A model generated the notes under the pieces. The model was not told the DNA's origin and ran no database searches. It saw only the letters and a program-made list of their open reading frames with translations. 13,161 bases of DNA, taken from positions 1 through 13,161 of the forward strand of contig JBBPTG010000442.1 of NCBI GenBank assembly GCA_038093975.1. Reading direction: 5' to 3'. Position numbers and translations under genes: made by a program. Below are positions 9,828-13,161 of the stretch, one piece after another. The DNA is from Chalciporus piperatus (Eukaryota; Basidiomycota; Agaricomycetes; Boletales; Boletaceae). Position 1 is the first letter of the stretch. Every line of letters begins with the position of its first letter.

Positions 9828-10364
9828 GTTGCGCGTTGTAGGCTTCGTTCTGATACCACGGCAAAGGTGTAAAGTGGGGTTCAAGAGTAGGTACGACCGT
9901 CGAACCAGCAGCGGCCTTGTGTTATTGCAATCTCCTCCGAGATTCACAACACGCTTGTTGTCAGGTGAGCTAAGTTTTTAGGTCAGTACCATATTGTCGG
10001 AGCTTGTTGATACGGTCTCGAACTATCGCCTGAGCTAAGCAATACTACGCTTCACATTATTGCCAGGGTCGTTGTTTTGATGTTTACGACACGAAGCAAT
10101 CCAAACCCTTGGCTCCTTATGTATTGTAGCTTGCCACTCCGCCAGTCAGTATTTTCATTCGTGCGATCATTATTTTCCTACTACCGAGTCTCCAACGGAT
10201 TCGGACAGAACAAAACATTGTATTTTGTGGGTAGGTACAACATTTAATACTGTGTATTCGATGATGACATGACTTTCGGTTTGTGATACAAGATACAGAA
10301 TGGGAATCGTAATTAATGAAGGCGGGCTGCACGACGAAGCAAGCGACGCGGAGAGAACATTGTA
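9828..10364. other. Intergenic region between two minus-strand genes
   Basis: This 537-bp stretch separates the stop of the upstream gene (10365-10367) from the start ATG of the next gene (9825-9827). It should hold a 3' UTR and a promoter, but I see no clear TATA box, poly(A) signal or coding exon. It contains no member of the CGCGCAA palindrome family, unlike the introns on both sides. Confidence 0.55.
9847..9951 (-). mobile_element. Possible LTR end with primer-binding-like site
   Basis: On the minus strand, 9858-9847 reads TGGTATCAGAAC, close to the TGGTATCAGAGC initiator-methionine tRNA primer site of many Copia retrotransposons. The preceding 84 bp (9951-9868) begin TGTTGTGAATC and end CTTTACA, compatible with a short LTR with TG..CA ends. 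A 9-bp gap, longer than usual, separates the two. No second LTR and no gag-pol coding is visible in the window. It may be a chance match within the 5' UTR of the 1,320-residue gene. Confidence 0.2.
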
Positions 10365-13161
10365 TCACGTCCAGGCATTGACGCGGTCGTCGATATCTTC
10401 CGCAGGAGCAGTCGTGGGGCGTTTGCGCGGAGGTTTCTCGGATCTCGCTAGATAACGAGTTTGATTTTTGCATGCGAGATAATAACGAAGCGTTGCTCAC
10501 CTTTTCCCTTTGCTTGTTCTGTCTCCTTAGGATCTCCCTCTTGAGACGAGAGCGACGCTGAAGATGCGGCACGCTTCTTTTGCTGTCTCGCTGGAGTGTT
10601 GGAGGAGGAGGACGGACGGGCGATTGAGGTAGAGCGTAACGATCGTGGTGGTTGGGCGCGAGGGGGAGACGCTAATGCTCCAACACTACCGAACCCATCC
10701 TCCTCCGCTGCAGTTGTGATTTAATTTCTGTCGGTCGTGCGGAAGAAATGACTTACGGAATGCAGGAGACTCGGATCTTCCGTCGTCTGTGCTCTCTTTC
10801 TCTTTGTCGCGTCTCATGTCCAGATCTGCGAGGACTTGTTGCTCGAAACCTAGGTGTTAATGAGTATGATAGGTTAGAGTTAGAAATGAGCGATGTACCG
10901 TCAAGTTGACTCGAGGTGATGGTGGGGTGCGCATCTGTAAAGAAATGGTGAGTACATAGAGACATGATCACCAGATGTATACGAAACGACGATCATACGA
11001 AACCACGCAATGAATTGCATGGTTTCGGTGGACTAGCCATATCGCGCAATTCCGGGAAATGAGGAATTGCGTGGTTTCGGTGGACTAGCCATATCGCGCA
11101 ATTTCGGAAAATCCGAAATTGCGCGATATGGCACTTCGAGGAAATATAAGGGTAAAACTTACATGGCATGGTCGACGAAGGTTGGGTTGGCACAACCTGG
11201 GCGTCGGTGGCCGTCGGTGGAGCTGGTGGAGATGGAAGGCTCGTGTGAATCTCTCTCACCGGAGAAATCACCATCGCGTGAGGGTCGTCTTCAGCCTCAT
11301 CGCTGTCAGTCTTCTCAGCATCAGTGACTGCGGCGCTGACAACTTTCTTGGCGTTTTCGAGCGCCTCGTTCTCCTCCGTTCGTGTCAGCACTACGAAGTT
11401 GCGTGTGCGTGGAGCATTCTCCTCGTCAGGATCTTCTTCCGTCTTCACTTTGCCGTCCGCCGCGTAAGCGTACTTGAGCGACAGCATCTCAGATTTAGGC
11501 AAATGGTTGCCTGGCCTGTCGACCCAGTCCGCACGTTCCGGGTTGCGTTGCTTCCACGCATTGACTGATATCGCCTGCCCGAATACACTGTGTTAGTATC
11601 GTCGCCCAATACACTTCATGAATATACTTACATCCACCAATGTTTTGATGTGGCCGTGAATCTCCGTCGTGATTTGCGGTAAGACGGCGTAGGACTTCCG
11701 AGGCATCGGACTGATGACGTCCCAAGCGCAATCCAGAGCTTCTAGCGTCCTCACTATGCGTTGGACATCCTGCGTCTGAGTCCGCCGCATATTTTCGCGC
11801 TGAACTAACATCAGGCCTGCATCCATATCGAATTGCGTTTCCGATGCCGCGTCCTTGTCGAACGTGAGTCCGTCCGCCCAACGAAAGTTACTGAGGCTCG
11901 TGGTTCGTGCCACGAGCTTTCCGCTCATATCCAGCGTCCCCTGCCGCATCGTCCGACTTTTGGAGATCGTCCGCCAGGCCGTGGTGATCTCCTCAACCTT
12001 CCATCGTAAATAACCAGCCGCGCTTTCCGGCATCGCGAGGAGGGATGGACGGTAGGAGCGCACCAGCGCATGTTCCGTAATGCACATCTGACCGAGCGTC
12101 GACAAGAACCGCGAGCGCGATTTGCCTTGAATCGTGATCCACTCGACCGCGTGATGTTCGAGGAAATACTGACCGCGGAATACATCCACCAGAGTCTTGG
12201 ACGTGACCTTCGACATCAGGTCGCTCGGGCCATCGAGGGGAGGTAAGAAGCGAATCGTCTTCAGTTCTTCCCGACGCTTCAGCCACGCCCTTGCCTCGTT
12301 GCCTAGCGTGTTGCACGCCTCCTGCAGCTCCAACTCGAGGGCCTTCTTCCTAGCGGCCAACGTCTCCCGCTCCGCGCTGGTCAGTAGACGTGTGCTCTGA
12401 CGCTCTTCTCTCGCCTCCTTCTGGTCCTCGTTTTCTACTCCCTCGTCCTGGTCCTTGTCTTCCTCCATCTCTTCGTCGTCCAGCTCCTCAGCCTCCTCAT
12501 CGTTGTTGTCGTCGTCGGAATTGATGTCGTCGTCGTCCTCCGCCTTTGCCTTCCCTTTATTCGACTTCGACTTCGACTTCGTCGTCGTCTTCGTCTTTCC
12601 CTTTCCTTTCGGCTTCGGCGTCGATTTGAGTTGCCCCTGGGGCTTCGATGTGGTGGTGTCCTTCTGTTTCGCTGGGCTGAATAACTTCGCCAAGGCTGAT
12701 TGAGTTCGTGCGCGATCCGGAATGCCACAGGAGTCGATGTGGAGTGCGAGGTGTAAGAAAGCAGGGAATTCTTCGAAGGGTAGTGTCAATAGCTTGTATG
12801 TACATCGTGTCAGTTCGTTGATATTGTAATGAGTAAATGCGAAACATACTGCGAGTCGGCATAAGTAACGTTTGTCTCGAGCAAACGAGGGGTGGATCAT
12901 GATTGAGCGTTGCATCTCCATTGTCGGTGAGGAGTGAGTAAGAATGGTGCCTTGGATCTTTGGATAGAGACAGAACGGCGCGAACCAAGCTGCGTACTGT
13001 AACAAACCCGTCAGTGGCCAAACCGCGCAAAAACGCAAAATCCGTTTTTGCGCGATTCGACCCATCGCCCAAAATACTGGTTATGTACTTACCTCCTCGA
13101 TGGCGCGCGTGATCATTTGTAAGTTCTGTGTCATCCGGAGATAGACTCCGGCGGTGAGGAA
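10365..13161 (-). CDS. Hypothetical protein, 735 aa visible, 5' end outside
   Basis: I do not recognise the family. Exons on the minus strand: 13161(partial)-13093, 12996-12850, 12792-11632, 11574-11163, 10934-10899, 10849-10757, 10707-10501 and 10447-10365. They total 2,208 nt ending in TGA, with seven GT..AG introns (96, 57, 57, 228, 49, 49, 53 bp) whose phases all agree. In visible numbering, residues 1-110 form an ordinary folded-looking segment. Residues 114-156 are Lys/Ser/Thr-rich (PKGKGKTKTTTKSKSKSNKG), 157-195 almost all Asp/Glu/Asn, and 198-255 a charged helix, possibly coiled coil. Residues 255-500 are again folded-looking. The C-terminal 230 residues are Ser/Pro/Glu-rich and disordered, with basic patches QQKKR and KPPRKRP (713-719). 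The charge pattern suggests a nuclear, nucleic-acid- or chromatin-associated protein, but this is inference only. Introns 1 and 4 carry palindromes. Confidence 0.8.
10998..11132. repeat. Three-copy 52-bp palindrome array in intron 4
   Basis: Palindromes lie at 10998-11027 (arms CGAAACCACGCAAT, one mismatch, almost no loop), 11043-11073 (arms CGCGCAATTCC, one mismatch) and 11088-11132. The third is a perfect hairpin with 21-bp arms starting GCCATATCGCGCAATTTCGG and an AAA loop. The spacer GGTTTCGGTGGACTAGCCAT recurs at 11021 and 11073, so the period is 52 bp. The array lies inside the 228-bp intron 10935-11162 of the 735-residue partial gene. The GGTTTCGGTGG flank also borders the 78-bp units at 5191-5566 in inverted orientation. 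Confidence 0.9.
13024..13054. repeat. Single palindrome in intron 1
   Basis: Perfect 12-bp arms CGCGCAAAAACG and CGTTTTTGCGCG flank a 7-bp loop (13036-13042). It lies inside the 96-bp intron 12997-13092 of the partial gene. Removing the palindrome and its flanks would bring the intron near the usual 50-60 bp of this region. Confidence 0.9.

Noticed and set aside
12455..12703. Serine-rich plus-strand frame
   Set aside because: It is the antisense shadow of the Asp/Lys-rich triplet stretch in the real minus-strand exon.
11593..13065. Unspliced 490-residue protein
   Set aside because: Its first residues are translated palindrome from an intron, and two further introns with good splice sites interrupt it; the spliced model keeps frame across the region.

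Overview
The window reads as nuclear DNA of a filamentous basidiomycete (probably an Agaricomycete; species not identifiable from the sequence alone). The grounds are short GT..AG introns of 49-67 bp, some with CTGAC/CTGAT-like branch sites; long intron-split coding regions without bacterial ribosome binding sites; and a decayed fragment of a large fungal protein (DUF6606 family).

Layout. Bases 1-1480 hold six diverged copies of a satellite-like repeat. Bases 1481-2775 have no gene, but contain three isolated short palindromes and a G-poor tract. Bases 2776-4020 carry a second degenerate repeat family, and embedded in it on the minus strand is a DUF6606-like pseudogene with stops and frameshifts. 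Bases 4021-4620 are the 3' flank of the first gene. Bases 4621-9827 (minus) are a complete 8-exon gene for a protein of about 1,320 residues. Bases 9828-10364 are intergenic. Bases 10365-13161 (minus) are the last 8 visible exons (735 residues, 5' end outside the window) of a second gene in the same orientation. All 14 intron phases fit when joined, with no frame correction. I recognise no catalytic domain in either protein. Both are large; gene 1 has strongly charged linkers, and both end in basic, nuclear-localisation-like tails.

The most striking feature is a family of about 16 short palindromes. Their outer arms are nearly invariant (CGCGCAA / TTGCGCG) and their inner arms vary in a matched way. 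The 13 copies in the genic half are all inside introns. The five palindrome-bearing introns are 96, 130, 228, 273 and 606 bp, while the nine without are 49-67 bp. At three loci the palindrome plus a locus-specific spacer is tandemly repeated (periods 52, 52 and 78 bp), and two copies look like chimeras of different arm types. This resembles a eukaryotic counterpart of bacterial REP/BIME palindromes or a very small intron-tolerated mobile element. I cannot match it to a named family.

No rRNA, tRNA, CRISPR array or intact transposase was found. Whether the two genes work together is unknown; shared orientation and adjacency are the only link seen.
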